Source: Sambucus nigra
Lineage: Eukaryota; Streptophyta; Magnoliopsida; Dipsacales; Adoxaceae
Direction of reading: 5' to 3'
NCBI GenBank assembly: GCA_949130495.1
Contig: OX422217.1
Location: 572,356,606 to 572,420,605, forward strand
Length of the DNA stretch: 64,000 bases
Program-made: the position numbers and the translations under genes
Shown here: positions 11,598 through 23,439 of the stretch, piece by piece
Layout: every line of letters begins with the position of its first letter
Numbering within the stretch: the first letter of the stretch is position 1
The notes under the pieces: generated by a model
Seen by the model: the letters and a program-made list of their open reading frames with translations, nothing else
Database searches by the model: none
Told to the model about the DNA's origin: nothing

Positions 11598-13782
11598 ATG
11601 GTTTATCCTGTAGAATCGATTGATAAATTTCGCTCTGATTTCTCTATTCCCTCCTGGGTTATTTTGGAAGAGCTTTCTGAGCCTTCAGACTATTTTCGTT
11701 TGGCTGAGGGACATTGGTTCCCCAGTCTCTTTGTTGCTGAGTGTGGCTTATCTTTCCCCCCAAACCCTTTATGTCTGGAATTATGTCAATACTTTGACGT
11801 AGTTCCTGCAAGAATAGCTCCCAATACGTGGAGAATAGTTAACGGTGTTTATAGATTAAATCAAATACATGGAACCCGTATAAGAATTCCTGAAATCATG
11901 TTTTGTTATAGATGGGCTGTGAGTGATAATACTTTTTATTTAAAAACTAGGTTTTTAAATAGAGCTTTAGTATTCAATCTCCCAGATGCCAATAGGGACT
12001 ACTTTGAGAATGGGGTTGTTATGAAGAATTGGCAACACCCTCCATTAACTGGATATGATGTTTACCAGGGTCCCAGATGTCCTCCCTATGGCAATGGAAT
12101 AGGTTGTTTTTATTTTATTTTATTTTATTTTATTTTCAAAATTATGCTTCCTTTGTGTTTGATAAAATGTGCCACTGATATTTTAATTTTGATTTATTTG
12201 CAGTTGACAGCAAAAGAAAATCTCCAAAAGAGGCAGACGTTAATATAAGGCACTTAAAACTTATCTGGAGTTTGCATCAGACTGTTGCTGATGAGCATAT
12301 TAGGTCAGCTTCATATTTGCTGCAGTACAAGAGCTACACCTTCTCTTTTACTGCTCGTCCAGTGATAGGCGACGCAGAACCAATACCAGCCTCTACCAGT
12401 TCTTCACCTGAGTCACATATTCCTTTGAGTAAAAGGAAGAAGAAAAGAAGACCTCCTACCCTTTTTGAGAAACCTGCCTCTAGTGCTAGTGAGGCAAAAA
12501 GAAGTAAGCTTGATGTCCCAGGAGAAGGGACAAAGAAAATTGATGCACCTCCCTCGGCTGCTCCTGTGAAGGTGGTCGAGAAGCCCCCAGTAGCCCTGAG
12601 CAAGGTTGTTGCTCCAGGCGAGGTGATCGTCATTTCTTCGACTAAGACTACAACATTAGTCGATAAAGTTGATGCTCCTCTGAGGAGGCTGAAGAAAGGC
12701 TCCTCTGTAAATTTGGCTGAATCCATCTCTCAGCCCCCGACTAGTGGTGTTCCCACTTTTGTTCCCCCGAGCTATGATATGAGCTCGGTGAAGACTTGGA
12801 TCATTCCCGAGATTCAAGGTATTGAAGAAAACCTTTCCCGGGACACTGTTACCACATTAGCAGCTCGTCACATTGCTTCTGTAAGTCTTATAGTCTTAAA
12901 TTTTCATTCTTTCCTTTTTATATCTGTGCCCTGACTTGCTTTCGTTTTCTTTTCACAGTTGGTGAGCTGTTTTAATACAACTTTGAAGAAAGATGAAGCT
13001 ATTAAAGCTTCAAGCTCCTCGTCTGGTATAGAGGAAGCTTTGGTAGGCCTAGTGCAGTCTCTGAAAGATTCTCGTCAGAAATATGATGATGATAAGGCAA
13101 TTTGGGAGAAAAAGCTTACTTCGACTGAGCAGGAGAAGGCTCAAGTTATTGAGGTCTCCAAGGGGTTGGAGAAAAAAATGAATGATTTGGAGAAGAAAAA
13201 TAAAGAGCTCGAAGGGAAGCTCAAAAATGCTGGGGAGCTTGAAAATAAGCTCAAGGCTGCTGAGGAGAAGTTGGGCCAACTTCGGGAAGTAAGTCGTCAG
13301 AAAGAGGAAGTTGAGAATAAACTAAAGGCTGCTGACAATCTTCTTTTCGAGAAGCTTTCCTCGGAGAAGACAAAGAGGAAGTTGGCTGTGAAAAAATCTT
13401 TCAGTGCCGGCTGGGACAAAGGGTGGAACAAAGGTTTGGCTGCCATGATGTCGCAAGTCGAATATGGCAGCCTCAAATACTTTAGAGATGGATGGGTCGC
13501 TGCTCTACAAGAAATAAAGTTGATGAAACTTCTGAATTATTTCAGCGACACATCCCTGGCCCCCTTCCAACTCCTGAAGACGAAGAAGAGGATGAATCTG
13601 CCTCTGAGGAGTCTTCCATGGTGATGGGAGATCAAGTTTCTCATCCCCCAGCCATCCAGCCCCCTAACGAGGAACTTCAACTACCTGCTACTTCCTCCGA
13701 GCAACCTCCAGCACTTCCCGAGCAACCTACCTCCTCGTCCCAACCTCTCGAGAAAGTTTTGGGAGATAAGGAAAAGATGTAG
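11598..13782 (+). CDS. Spliced antisense gene of element A, resembles plant 'putative gypsy type transposon' proteins
   Basis: Three exons: about 11598-12104, 12204-12880 and 12960-13782. Introns show GTTGTTT...TTTGCAG and GTAAGTC...TTCACAG. The N-terminal exon carries a conserved-looking globular part (LSFPPNPLCLELCQYFDVVP, ARIAPNTWRIVNGVYRL) resembling the Pfam Transposase_28 family. The middle exon is Ser/Pro/Lys-rich with a basic, NLS-like SKRKKKRRPPT. The third exon is a long coiled coil (about 13080-13400) ending in an acidic Pro-rich tail. A one-base shift near 13517 separates the coiled-coil frame from the tail. AATAAA is at 13879. Function unknown; the domain likeness is from memory of the family. 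Confidence 0.65.
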
Positions 13783-13784
13783 AG

Positions 13785-14032
13785 TTGTTCGGATTTCTCT
13801 CTCTATTTTATTTTTCTTTGTCAAATGTAACTTCTGAACATGTAACTCTGAACCTTGTACTTCTAAACTTTGTGATGTAATAAAATTTGAACTTTTGCTT
13901 ATGCATACTATTGATTCTCTTCTTCATGCTCTGTTTATACTCTTATTGATTATTATTTTTTCTGCCTCTACTAGTTTCTGGCCAGGATGGAATTATTTTC
14001 TGCTCATGATACAAAGTTGTTAAGGCAATGCA
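13785..14032 (+). terminator. 3' UTR and spacer between the two antisense genes
   Basis: T-rich DNA with a poly(A) signal AATAAA at 13879-13884, about 97 bp after the stop of the first antisense gene. No clear TATA box precedes the next ATG at 14033, so the second ORF may instead belong to a longer or alternatively spliced transcript. Confidence 0.45.
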
Positions 14033-15259
14033 ATGAATATTAAAGCCGATCATACAGACATGAGTGCAACTCAAATTACTGACATCCTCGGTCAGGGTGC
14101 TTCAGAGCAAGCTATTGAAGCCTATCAATATTTGAAGTGCCTACTCGACCGTGCAGTGGCTAACAACGTAGCATACTATGATATGATTGAGGATCTCCAA
14201 GGAACTCTTGAAGAACTTCAGCAACAATATAAGGAGTCCACTGCCCTTTTGCACGAGGGGTACGAGAAGCAGTATCAGCAAATCTGTGCCGATAAGGGAT
14301 ATGATAAAAGGTTTGCTGCTTACGATGTGCGGGAGAGAACGTTGAAGGCTGAGGTCGAAGAGCACAGACAGATAGCTGAGTTATTAGAACAAGAAAATAA
14401 TAACCTGCAAAGAGAGGTGTCTCAGTTGAAGTCTGCAGCTTCCACCTCAAATGCTTTGATCCCAGTGACTGACGAGGGATTCTCGTTCTTGGAGGTCAAA
14501 AATGCCAACCTGAGGGATGAGTTAGAAACCTTGAAGAGGTATGGCCCTTCTACATCTACTCGAGGACGAGCAAGAGCTCCTCGAGGACGAGCAAGAGCTC
14601 CTCGGATTCGTGTCGAGGAACAGAGGACTCAATCTGCTCTAGAGAATCAGGCCTTCCAACTGATGGCTAAGAACCAGGCATTGGCTGAGATGTCTAAGAA
14701 GATCAAGGATCTGAAAGAGCAGCTTTCTGCGCAGAAGTCTATCTTGGAGAATAAAGAACTCTTTATCAAAAATCTCCACGAGCAGCTGGAAAGATTGACA
14801 TATAAATTCCTCAAGCAGCCCAGAGATTTCTGGATGGCTGGCTACAACGAGGCTCTCTACCATTTGAATGATCGTATCCAAAATGCAAACAATGAGGGTT
14901 ACAAACAGGGGTCGTTGAATGCCTTAGGTGTGCTGCAACTGGAACAGGGTCATTACCTGTGGGATTACCATAATCCTGGGCTGCTCGACCTACCAGTGCC
15001 ACCATTCAAGCTTGATATGAGTTGGATCCCTACTCGGGCCATCCCTCGGTGTCTGATTTCCAAATACCTCGGCGATTACAATCTTCATTCCAATGTCGAG
15101 ATATCTCGTCCCGAGCACCTACTAGATCGACCATCTGTAATGAATATCAGGATGCTTGAAGATCTTAACTTCATAAATTCCCCTTATGCTTTAAATGATC
15201 CACCTGCTGGCGAGGAACCTATTTCAAAAGCAGAGGGGAAGAAACCAATAGAATAGGAA
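14033..15259 (+). CDS. Second antisense ORF of element A, coiled-coil protein
   Basis: An uninterrupted 407-codon ORF on the strand opposite to gag-pol. Predicted features are coiled-coil stretches at residues ~40-140 (LLEQENNNLQREVSQLKS) and ~200-260, a basic linker in which RGRARAP is directly duplicated (24-bp duplication near 14560-14610), and a C-terminal globular part (FWMAGYNEALYHLNDRIQ). Its FWMAGYNEAL/GYKQGSLNAL pattern echoes the GWDKGWNKGLAAM part of the preceding gene, suggesting related structural proteins. A poly(A) signal AATAAA is at 15269. I recognise no enzyme motif. Full openness in an element whose pol is broken is notable. Confidence 0.65.
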
Positions 15260-15589
15260 TCTTAATGTAATAAATTTGTATTTCGTTCTTGATGCATTTT
15301 GTTCTACATTTAATGAAATAATTTTATTTACAAATCTTGACTGCTATTGTCTTGTAATTATAAAACACTTTACATTTGTGCATGTATATCTGTTAAAAAG
15401 ATAACAACATTGTGTAATTTGTCGATCAACTAGAGTTTGTTAAAACTTATTGTCGACTATCTTGAATTTGTGGTAATCATTTGATGACTAACCAAAATTG
15501 ATGATATTTTGTTTCTCGACCAACTTGGTAGTAATTTAAAAAGTCACGAGTATCAAAAATTTTGCTCGATCACTTTCTCGTACTCATAA

Positions 15590-16070
15590 AATGTTTCCGA
15601 CCAACCAAGGTCGGTAAATTTTTCTTCTCGACCAACTACAGTTAGTGGGTTTTTCTTACCAACCAATATTTGGCACTTTTTGGAATAGTTTTACTTCCCG
15701 ACCAACCTTAGTTGGCGTTTTCGAGAATATATTTACTTCCTAACCAACCAAGTTGGTATTTTTGGGAATAGATTTACTTCCTAGCCAACCAAGTTGGCAT
15801 TTTTAGGAATAGTTTTACTTCCCGACCAACCTTAGTTGGCGTTTTCGAGAATATATTTACTTCCTAACCAACCAAGTTGGCATTTTTAGGAATATATTTA
15901 CTTCCTAACCAACCAAGTCGGCATTTTTAGGAATATATTTACTTCCTAACCAACCAAGTTGGAATTTTTAGGAATAGATTTACTTCCTAACCAGCCAAGT
16001 TGGCATTTTTAGGAATATATTTACTTCCTAACCAACCGAGTTGGCATTTTTAAGAATAGATTTGAGTAGT
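15590..16070. repeat. 41-bp tandem array in element A
   Basis: About ten copies of a 41-bp monomer (for example unit starts at 15733, 15774 and 15815) with consensus TTACTTCCTAACCAACCAAG then TTGGCATTTTTAGGAATAGA. Each unit holds an inverted repeat CCAAC-N3/4-GTTGG. The array lies between the integrase end and the antisense genes. Confidence 0.9.
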
Positions 16071-16196
16071 CCGAGTTTTGCTGAGTAGTGTGTAGCACTA
16101 GTATTCCGCAAAAAATTTCCAATAAAAGGAAAGAAACTGGGCAGAACATTGTCACTTTATTCATACTCATGAAACTGCATTACATGAGAGTTTACA

Positions 16197-17556
16197 TTAC
16201 TGATAATATTTGCGCAGGTGCTCTGTATTCCATGCATTCTTAAACTCCTCCTCCTCTAAAGTTTCTATTTTGTATGTCCCTGGTCGAACAACTTCCTTAA
16301 CTCGGTAGGGTCCATGCCAGTTGGCTTCCAGTTTGTTGTGCTTTTGAATCACCTTCTTTAGCACATAGTCTCCTTCTTTCAAGTCGCACTTCTTCACTCT
16401 CTTTTTGTAGAACAAAGATTTTCGTTGCTGGTAAGCAGCATTTCTAATGGCTGCTTCTTCCCTAACCTCCTCGAGCATGTCCAAGTCTAACCTTCTCATT
16501 AAATCGCTGACAGGGGAATTGAAATTCAGTGTTCTGTGTGTTGGGAAACCCAATTCGGCGGGTATAACAGCTTCACTTCCAAATGCGAGCATATATGGAG
16601 ATTCCCCTGTTGCTGCTCAGGGAGTAGTTCGGTAAGCCCATAACACTGATTGTAGCTCGTTGATCCAGTTTGCTTTCGCGTCATTCAGTCTTTTTTTCAA
16701 ACCATTCAGTAGTGTTCGGTTTGTCCATTGCTTTGAGGATGGCCTGGTGCCGAGTGGATCTTCAAGATATTTAACTGATGACAATAGGAAGCGAACTCCT
16801 CGTTGTCAAATTGTGTTCCATGGTCTGTGATGAAGGCATGAGGAAGACCATATCGACAAATGATGTTCTTCCAAATAAATTAGTACACCTTGTCGTACGT
16901 CATATCAATGAGAGGCTCAACCTCAACCCATTTAGTAAAATAATCCACAGCGACCACGAGATACTTAAATCTTCCCCTGGTCGTCGGCAGTGGCCCGACC
17001 AAATCTATTCCCCATATGGCAAATGGCCAAGGGGAAGTAATGGGTGTCAATAACGCTTGGGGAGTTCTTCGGATGGAGGAGAAGCGCTGACACTTATCAC
17101 ATTTCTTAGCATAGGCTATGCAATCAGCCCTCATCGTCGGCCAGTAGTATCCTTGAGTCATCATTCTTTGCAAAAGAGTCCAACCTGTACATGGGCTCCA
17201 CAGGACCCTTCATGGACCTCTTCAATCAAATCTTTTACCTCGGTGGGATGCACACATCTTTGCAAACCTGCTATAATTCCTCGTCTGTATAAAATACCAT
17301 TGGTCAGTACATAACGAGCAGCCTTAAACTTCAGTTTCTTGGCTGCAAGTTTGTCAGTTGGTAATTCCCCTTTCTCAATATATGCCCTGATGGGATCCAT
17401 CCATGATGACCCTAAATCGAGGGTATTAAAGTTTATCGTCAGATCTTCATCTATACTCCGACCAGCTAAAACTTCAATTGGGAATGTTCTTCATAGCTCG
17501 GTACGAGTAGCTGATGCTAATCGAGCTAAGTCATCTGCTCTTGCATTCTTCATTCT
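16197..17556 (-). pseudogene. Element A integrase
   Basis: Gypsy integrase in pieces. The H2C2 zinc-binding region is at about 17120-17290 (HEGSCGAH, KKCDKCQRF). The DDE core shows D in WGIDLVGPLP (about 17000), D in FITDHGTQF (about 16815) and E in NGQTE (about 16700). The C-terminal domain (16197-16592) has the gypsy pattern EGDYVLKKV...WHGPYRVKEV. Lesions are frameshifts near 17165 and 16880, a short deletion just after the catalytic E, and an in-frame TGA near 16620. Catalytic residues survive but the frame does not. Confidence 0.85.
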
Positions 17557-18276
17557 TCATATTCTTACCAGCTGAATAGCAACAAATTCCGACACCAATT
17601 CCTTTGCCTTTGCATGGTATCTGATCATTAATTCTCCTTTAGCTGCATATACTCCCATAATTTGATTTATGACCAATTGCGAGTCACTGAAAACAATAAC
17701 TTGTTCTGCCCCCATAGTTTTTTCCAAACTAAGACCTGCAATCATGGCTTCATATTCAGCCTTATTATTCGAAGCTTTGAATTGGAAACGTAGGGCGTAT
17801 TCTATGTTGACCTCATCTGGACTATTCAAAACTATCCCTGCGCCACATCCTGTAGTGCAGGATGAACCATCCACATACAGACTCCATATAGGCAACTCGT
17901 CTTCAAATTGCTGATCTGACAGAGTTCCTCGGTGGAAAATTTACTGCTCCCTTTCACCATCTCCTGATATTTCTTGTTGTTCGTCGATCATCTTTTCTTG
18001 CCCTTTTACCAACCTAAGCTGGTCTGGGCTTGAATTTGATGATCCTGTAACATCTACTTGCCCTTTTACCAAGCTAAGTTGGTCTGGGCTTGCATTTGAT
18101 GATCCTGTAACATCCACAGGTTGATCAGCGAGCAATTTTTTCTCCTCGGGGGTATCAGGATAGGTGAACTCTGCTATAAAATCTGCTACCGCTTGCCCTT
18201 TTAGCGATGATCTGGGTTCATAAACTTTATCATATCCACCGAGTTCTATTGCCCAGCACATCAACCTTCCTGACTT
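17557..18276 (-). pseudogene. Element A second RNase H (archaeal type) and linker
   Basis: The C-terminal block has the plant Tat-type additional RNase H signature: LYVDGSSCTTGCGAGIVL, SNNKAEYEAMIAGL and FSDSQLVINQ hold the expected acidic residues. Upstream is the tether (CWAIELGGYDKVYEPRSS, GQAVADFIAEF). The linker between them contains a 60-bp tandem duplication (18001-18120). A frameshift near 18270 and another near 17900-17940 separate it from the RT part. Confidence 0.8.
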
Positions 18277-20270
18277 TTATGGTTTATGAAGGTCTTGCCT
18301 CAATGGCATATCAGTATATACTACTATGGTATGAGCCTGGAAGTATGGCTTCATTCTTCTACTTGCTTCGATCAATGCTAGTGCCAATTTTTTCAGCCTT
18401 GGATATCTGATCTCTGCTCCTCGGAAGGCCTTACTTGTGTAGTAGATTGGTTTTTGTACTCCATTCTCCATTCTTATCAATGCCGAACTAACTGCATTCT
18501 CGAACACTGCCAGATATAAGTATAATTTTTCTCCCATCACTGGCCTAGATAACAATGGAGGTGTTCCCAAATATTTCTTCAAGTCTTGGAAAGCCTTTTC
18601 ACATTCATCATTCCACTCAAAAGTTTTTCTGAGCGTCTTGAAGAATGGGAGACATCGATCAGTTGCTCGCGATACAAATCTGTTGAGTACTGCTACTCGT
18701 CTTGTAAGACTTTGTACCTCTTTCTTCGTCGTTGGGGATCGCAGCCCTAACAGAGCTTTGATCTTTTCAGGGTTAGCTTCAATGCCGCGCTGATTGACAA
18801 TGTACCCAAGAAACATGTCTTCTTGTACTCCAAATGTGCACTTCATCGGGTTCAACTTCATTTGATATTTATCTAGTTGATCAAAGGTCTGGCCTAAGTC
18901 AACTAGATGATCAGCAGATTTCTTGCTCTTTGTCAGCATATCGTCAACATAGACTTCCATATTGCAACTGATTTGTTCTGTAAACACTTTGTTCATCAGT
19001 CGCTGATATGTTGCACCTGCATTTTTCAAACCAAAAGGCATAACATTATAACAATAAGTTCCCCTAGGGGTAATGAAAGAAGTACTCTCCCTGTCTTCAG
19101 GTTTCATTTTAATCTGATTGTAACCAGAATAAGCATCCATGAAGCTCAGCAGCTCGTGTCCCGAGGTAGCATCCACTAGTTGATCAATTCGGGGCAGCGG
19201 AAAGTGATCCTTTGGGCATGCTTTGTTGAGGTCGGTGAAGTCTACACACATCCTCTATTTGTTGTTCTTCTTTTTCACCATCACCACATTTGCTAACCAG
19301 TCTGGATATTTAACATCTTCAATAAAGCAAGCTTTCTGGAGCTTCTCGACTTCATCATGTATAGCTTGATTCTTCTCGGGACTGAATACTCCTCTTCTCT
19401 GTTTCACAGGCTTGATCTCCTTATTCACATTGAGTTCGTGACATAAGAAATTTGGGTCTATCCCAGGCATATCCTCATGACTCCACGCAAAAGTTTTCTT
19501 TCTGCTTCTTAGGAAAGTTATCAATTTCTGCTTTAGTGAGGCTTCCAACGACGAACCTACTTGAGTAGTTCGTTCAGGGTGCTCGTCGTCCAGGATGATG
19601 TTTTCAGTAGCTTCCACCACTTGACCCTTTACGAGTTGCGACTCATCTCTAGGATCCAATGTTTCAATCTCTGCACCCTCATCCACTTGATAGGTAGTAG
19701 TCTTTTTCCTTGATTCCTCCATTTCCTCTTGCTCGGCGGATGAATAATAACATTCCTGAGCTACTTTTTGATCACCTTTCACAACTCCTACTCCAAAATT
19801 TGTTGGAAATTTTAGGCATTGATGTACCGTAGATGGTACAGCCTCGAACTTCTTCAATCCTATTCTTCCCATGATGATATTGTATGATGATTGAACATTC
19901 TTATCCATCACGAAGAAGTGTATTCTTTCTGTTCGACAAGCAGGCCACGTACCAATGAATATATCCAATTTGATCGTCCCAAGTGGAAATACTTTCTTGC
20001 CAGCAAAACCGAGGAGGGGTCTATGATAAGGCTCCAGTCGAGATAGCTTTAAATTTAAACTGTCGAAGCACGAGTAGAACATGATGTCTGCCGAGCTACC
20101 ATTGTCTACCAGTACTCTTGAAATCATTACCTCCTTCATCCTCATTTTTATCATCAATGTATGAGCAAGATTTATTCTTTGAATGTATGAGCAAGCTTGA
20201 GCCTCACAGAGGTAAGATTTTCTCTTGGCAGTAAGGTCTCCTCCTCCTGCATCTCCACCTGTAATAACAT
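18277..20270 (-). pseudogene. Element A protease and reverse transcriptase
   Basis: The aspartic protease core VLVDNGSSADIMF lies near 20090-20120. RT follows with MDAYSGYNQIKMKPED, NVMPFGLKNAGATYQ and the catalytic YVDDML (near 18940-18960), then LGYIVNQRGIEANPEKI and the first RNase H domain. Only one in-frame stop (TAG at 19252-19254, just before RMCVDFTDLNKACPKD) breaks an otherwise long frame, probably TGG to TAG. All RT catalytic aspartates are present. Confidence 0.88.
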
Positions 20271-21999
20271 TACAGTCAAATTACCCAAAGCGTATTGAAA
20301 ATACCTCACATTCTGGCTGCCTTGGTCTCTTTGGAAGATCGGGGTCGTCTTCTGGATCAACTTCATGGTCTCTCTTCTTGTTCTCCTCTGCTCGACGAGG
20401 AGATCTAGACCTCTCTCTTGCTCGGTCGTTATTTCTTCTATCATTCCTCCGATCAACATAATTTGCCAGTTTTCCTCGTCTGATGAGTGTTTCAATCTCA
20501 TTCTGAAGAGCTATGCAATTTTTAGTCATATGGCCATGATCTTTGTGAAACTCGCAATATTTTGCCTTCTTTCTCCTGTCAGGGTTTGCCTTCATTTTCT
20601 CTGGCCAATTTAATTCCTCGTTGTTCTTGATTTCTTCTAGAACGTGGTTGATGTCTTTCTTCAAAGGAGTATAATTATCAAATTTCTTCAATACTTCCCA
20701 TGACGACCTTGTTCTTGAGTGTTTTTCACTACCATTGTTCTTATGCTCTTTCTTCTTAGCTTTATCACCTTCCACCTTGGTTTCTTTGGCATCCATATTC
20801 TTCTTCGCAGCCATAGCCTCCTCGGCATTCATAATCTTGGCCGCTTTTCCCATCAGATCTGACATAATTCTAGGTGGATCTTTGGCCAAAGTGTAGTATA
20901 ACTTGTTGGGCAGTAATCCACTCATCAAGGCGGTAATCGCTGTCTTTTCCTCATAATCAATGACTTCGAGCTTCTCGTTATTAAAACGAGTTATATAATC
21001 TCTGGTACTTTCACCAGCTTTTTGTCTAACACTTAACAAATGCGCTACTCGTTTAACTGGCTTTGCCCCAAAACAGAAATTCCCTATGAATAACTCGGCC
21101 AGTTGAAAGAAAGTTGAGATCTTACCCCGAGGAAGGTTATTATACCATATTTGAGCAGATCCGGTAAGAGTTCCCGAGAATGCTCTGCATCTCATCTCAT
21201 CTGGAACAACGTAGATGTCGGTTGCATCTTGGTAGTGTTCTATATGAAGGACAGGATCGGTCTTTCCATCATATTTGGGGGTCACAACATGTGCTTTGAA
21301 TTTTGATGGTGTTGAAAAATCTACAATGGCCTAGACAAAAGGTGTTCCTTGAACAAAAGTTCATTGTAGAGGGTTCTTAGCCTTATCCATTTCCCTAATC
21401 TATCCTCCATCCTCTGAATAGAGCCTTTCCACGCATCGTTTCTTTCCTCGGGCCTGTTGGTTCGAGTAACTGATCGCGTTGATGTGGCTTCCTGGGATCT
21501 ATCTTGACGAGCAGCTGGTCGCGACTGGGCAGATCCTTCCCTTAAGTCTGATGGTCGTCGAAAACTCCTCGATGCGGCTCTAGGAGGACTTTTGCTCCTC
21601 CTAGGACCTAATCGATCAAAAGGAGATACTCTGCTTAATCTTTCTAGTGCACTAGTCCTTTCTGGAGAGAGAGTAATACGTTGTTCAGTATCTGTGGCTC
21701 GTACTGACGAAGTTCGTCCAGGTTGATAAGAAAAATCTTCAGACTCCTCAGTACGATATGAATCGGTACGCCTAGTACGCAAAGAGGGTAAATGGGTATT
21801 TCTTTGAATACCTCGCGATTCTGAGTGGGTTGGTGCACCGCCATGGAGGGTTCGTATGAGTTGTCGCGTCGTTTCTTGCATGACTGTTTGGCCCTGGGCC
21901 AGATTTGTCATTATTCCCCAGATCTGGAATATTTGGCGGAGCAGATGGATTTGGAGGGCTTCCAGAGTTTCGATTGCTGGGTTCTGGAATATCAGCCAT
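20271..21999 (-). pseudogene. Element A gag
   Basis: The start codon at 21997-21999 gives MADIPEPSNRN. A Pro/Ser/Arg-rich N-terminus leads to a Retrotrans_gag domain (20281-21285: FSGTLTGSAQIWYNNLP, FIGNFCFGAKP) and a zinc-knuckle-like CEFHKDHGHMTKNCIALQ. Lesions are a one-base shift near 21915, another near 21345-21375, and an in-frame stop (TAG) just before AIVDFSTPSKF. The main domain of 334 codons is open. Confidence 0.85.
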
Positions 22000-22040
22000 T
22001 TGTGATTAATTGTTTTTAATGAAAAACGATATTACCAGTA

Positions 22041-22060
22041 GTTTCCCACAGACGGCGCCA
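22041..22060 (-). other. Primer-binding site of element A
   Basis: On the minus strand TGGCGCCGTCTGTGGGAAAC begins three bases after the 5' LTR. TGGCGCCGTCTGTGGGA is a common PBS form of plant gypsy/Tat elements. I do not assign the tRNA with certainty. Confidence 0.75.
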
Positions 22061-22063
22061 ATC

Positions 22064-22636
22064 TGTTGATGTAAAAAATTAGATTATATCTAATTATTTA
22101 ATCACAGATAAATAAAATGAGACAAAGAACTTTTAAAGTGGTTCAACCTTATAAGAATGGCCTACGTCCACTGTTTCTGTTATTGCTGACTATTTGGGAA
22201 TTCTCGATTACAAGTTTTCTCAAGAAATTCCGGTCCCCTTACAATGAGGATAATGCAATGTATTTATAGCCCTAAGGCTGTAATGTGAAAGGGTAATACA
22301 ATTAATGCTCCTTAAACGTATACAACTGTATGATAATAATAATAAGCATTTAATGCGCAGTCAAACTGTTGGTTATCCGGCTATTAATGTTTTGTCCGAG
22401 GTGCAGCTCAGACCGCCTAAGTTCCTCGGTGCTCAAAAGTTCCTCGGTACTCAAAAGTTCCTCGGAGAGTTCTTGTAGGTCGGAGCGTCTGAGTTGATCG
22501 GGGAAACAGAGTTCCTCGTTGCAGTATGGTTCCTCGGAGTCGAGGTGTTGTTCGTAAGTGTTTGTTGTTGCCATGTAGATTGCCACGTGTCTTCGCCCAA
22601 TTGAGCCGTGTCAGCAGACTAAATTTGGTATCAACA
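22064..22636 (-). repeat. LTR of element A (5' LTR in element sense)
   Basis: 573 bp, nearly identical to 10591-11166. It carries the functional-side TATA box TATAAATA (minus strand, 22261-22268). A 78-codon minus-strand frame is preserved in both LTRs, which simply reflects their similarity. Confidence 0.95.
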
Positions 22637-22696
22637 ATATATATGATCTTCATTAAAGAGATTGAAATATATATGATCTTCATTAAAGAGATTGAA
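22637..22696. repeat. Perfect 30-bp direct duplication beside element A
   Basis: Two identical copies (22637-22666 and 22667-22696) of a unit with core GATCTTCATTAAAGAGATTG, immediately outside the LTR. Confidence 0.9.
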
Positions 22697-23439
22697 AAGG
22701 ACTAGGGAACATGCATAATGGTGATAGCTTACAAGGGGATGTAAAATGAGCTTACTTTTTCTAAAAGTAAAAATTAAAATATGTTGAAACTTTGATGTTC
22801 CGTTTGGAGGCACATAATTGGAATTGCGTTGAATTCTATGGAATCGAATTGGAATTCTAATTATGCAATTAGAATTCCAATGAATTTCAATTTCATGGTG
22901 CTATAATTCAATTGTTAGTTCATTTATATAATCCATTTCGAATTCTTTCAAATCCCTTATTTGGATCCTTATAAATTCTATAAAAAATAGTTTTGTGAAA
23001 TATAAACAATAAATTTTCAAAAACATTATAATTAAAAAAATGAATCAAATCACATCCCACCTTTAACCAGAATTAAAATAATACACACACACAAATAAAA
23101 AAATTAGTGATTAGGTAAGGGCTTCCCACACAAAATAAATATGCGGATTCTTGATATGGGGAAAATTGTCTTTATTTCTCCCCTTACCCTATTACACAAA
23201 ACAAAACAAAATGTTACAACCTTAATTACTTTCATAAATGCACAATATATTTACAAATAAACTCCATCATAGTTAATCCTTACTTGAATCCACAAAAAAC
23301 TTACAAAATAAATGCAATCACTAATTAGCTCCATTTCGGGGCACATTACCCCAAATAAAATGCAACACGGCATACAATCATATTTGTTTACCTTACTCTA
23401 ACATAATTAACACAACACGGCCTAAACAAAGCATAACTT
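22697..23439. other. MATE intron, no gene seen
   Basis: AT-rich intron DNA. Around 22815-22890 GGAATT/AATTCC motifs form local inverted repeats. No ORF, RNA gene or recognisable element termini were found. Confidence 0.5.

Larger units (their letters stand above)
10591..22636 (-). mobile_element. Ty3/gypsy Tat-type element A in the MATE intron
   Basis: A ~12.05-kb element in minus orientation. LTRs are at 10591-11166 and 22064-22636, both TGTTGATG...TATCAACA, with about 13 substitutions and one 3-bp indel by eye, about 2%. The flanking 5 bp are ATGTA and ATATA, a near-match TSD in a TA-rich site. Order on the minus strand is gag, protease, RT, RNase H, second archaeal-type RNase H, integrase, tandem array, then two genes on the plus strand. 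The additional RNase H and antisense genes are known of the Tat clade. Coding lesions are few, consistent with a recent insertion. Confidence 0.92.
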
